Source: JBLHUT01 sp047629975 | GTDB taxonomy: Bacteria > Pseudomonadota > Alphaproteobacteria > Rhodobacterales > Rhodobacteraceae | NCBI GenBank assembly: GCA_047629975.1 | Contig: JBLHUT010000049.1 | Coordinates: forward strand, 1-15,197 | Reading direction: 5' to 3' | DNA: 15,197 nt | In this document: one piece after another, positions 14,576 through 15,197 of the stretch | Position numbering within the stretch: the stretch's first letter is position 1 | Layout of the letters: each line of letters opens with the position of its first letter | Notes under the pieces: generated by a model | Databases searched by the model: none | What the model was told of the DNA's origin: nothing | What the model saw: the letters and a program-made list of their open reading frames with translations, nothing else | Program-made: the position numbers and the translations under genes

Positions 14576-15197
14576 TTAAAGCCGTGCATTCCGAAGCATC
14601 GAGAGCCTTATAAACATCCGCTCGATCACGGCGAGTTGTGGCGCCGTCTGTCCCGCAGACCGCAGCAGCAGGTCGGTCTCGATCAGGATCGGCAGCGCCA
14701 TTTCCAACCGGCGTTGCCCCCAGCCATCGGCCTGTTGCACCATTTTATCCCGGCGCGGGCCGAAAATCGGGGGCCGTGCACGCGCAATCCCCGCCGCCGC
14801 CCCTTTCGGGTCACTTGACGCCGCGTGCAAGGCCCGAAAATGGCGGGTTGCAGTTATACACAGCAACACCGCACTGACCCCCTGCCCTGCAAGCTTGGAC
14901 ATCAACAGGCCTACGGATTTCGCCTGCCCGTCGGCCACTGCATTCAACAGATCATCCAGTTCGGCCTCGATTGTCGCAGGCGCAAGCATCATTACCTCTG
15001 CCGAACTCAGAGGGCTGGCATCGCCAATTTTGTAGACGGCAATCTTTTCGAGGGTCTGGCGGAAATCGCCCGGATCAAGAGCGCGCGACAGCGCCTCGAT
15101 ATCCTGTGTGGCCTCGGGCGAGATCCGCGACAAACCGACCTTGGTCAGTTCCGCCTCGATTTCCTGCCGGCTTGGCGGGTTGTCATAAATCGCGACA
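14576..15197 (-). CDS. holA: HolA, DNA polymerase III delta subunit (C-terminal part, cut by window end)
   Basis: Clamp-loader delta subunit. The frame is open through the end of the window, giving 206 residues of the C-terminal two thirds of a protein usually about 340 long; the start lies beyond 15197. Diagnostic segments: AIYDNPPSRQEIEAELTKVGLSRISPEA, then the helical ALDPGDFRQTLEKIAVYK, ATIEAELDDLLNAVADG, and the C-terminal collar domain with TATRHFRALHAASSDPKG. An apparent start at 15133 is an internal TTG. GST follows immediately downstream. Confidence 0.93.
   Translation of the reverse strand, partial: VAIYDNPPSRQEIEAELTKVGLSRISPEATQDIEALSRALDPGDFRQTLEKIAVYKIGDASPLSSAEVMMLAPATIEAELDDLLNAVADGQAKSVGLLMSKLAGQGVSAVLLCITATRHFRALHAASSDPKGAAAGIARARPPIFGPRRDKMVQQADGWGQRRLEMALPILIETDLLLRSAGQTAPQLAVIERMFIRLSMLRNARL

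Noticed and set aside
1..15197. CRISPR arrays, insertion sequences, integrase sites, prophage genes
   Set aside because: No regularly spaced repeats, transposase or integrase motifs, or terminal repeats were seen on either strand.

Overview
The window looks like core chromosome of a marine-type Rhodobacterales (roseobacter group) alphaproteobacterium. The grounds are moderate-to-high GC, the style of the proteins (MutY, DUF721/DciA-like, DsbA-family, PmbA, CysQ, WaaA-like, LpxK, DUF2125, TIGR03862 flavoprotein, HolA), frequent TTG starts, and a left-edge promoter with the -10 TAGAAC shape of rhodobacterial rRNA promoters. I see no phage, transposon, CRISPR or plasmid gene.

Layout. Positions 1-130 hold an AT-rich upstream region and a strong-looking promoter firing leftward out of the window, perhaps into an rRNA operon. 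Next, on the minus strand, are msrP (Tat-exported molybdoenzyme) and msrQ (heme membrane partner), a periplasmic methionine sulfoxide repair system. A 500-nt stretch without a convincing gene (1937-2436) separates them from mutY (minus). mutY is divergent from a DUF721/DciA-like gene and an exported DsbA-family thiol protein (plus). After a 260-nt gap with a strong hairpin come pmbA and cysQ (plus, overlapping), then a divergent WaaA-like glycosyltransferase and lpxK (plus, tightly coupled, lipid A/Kdo context).

lpxK converges on a DUF2125 exported protein (minus), which is divergent from an SDR oxidoreductase (plus); the gap between them carries a nested inverted repeat. The SDR gene converges on a small HNH endonuclease gene (minus). 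Their shared intergenic region holds a GC-rich, foldable element ending in a good minus-strand intrinsic terminator, and on the plus strand a 43-codon ORF. This is the most interesting unexplained piece. Then come a TIGR03862/HI0933-type flavoprotein (plus), converging with a short gap on a glutathione S-transferase gene, which lies just downstream of the 3' part of holA (minus, cut by the window end).

Overall this is mostly ordinary housekeeping: redox repair, DNA repair and replication, envelope biogenesis. I found no clear new multi-gene system. The observations worth a second look are the candidate RNA/small ORF at 12051-12215, the loss of canonical WaaA motifs in the gene before lpxK, the nested repeat at 11148-11201, and the left-edge promoter.
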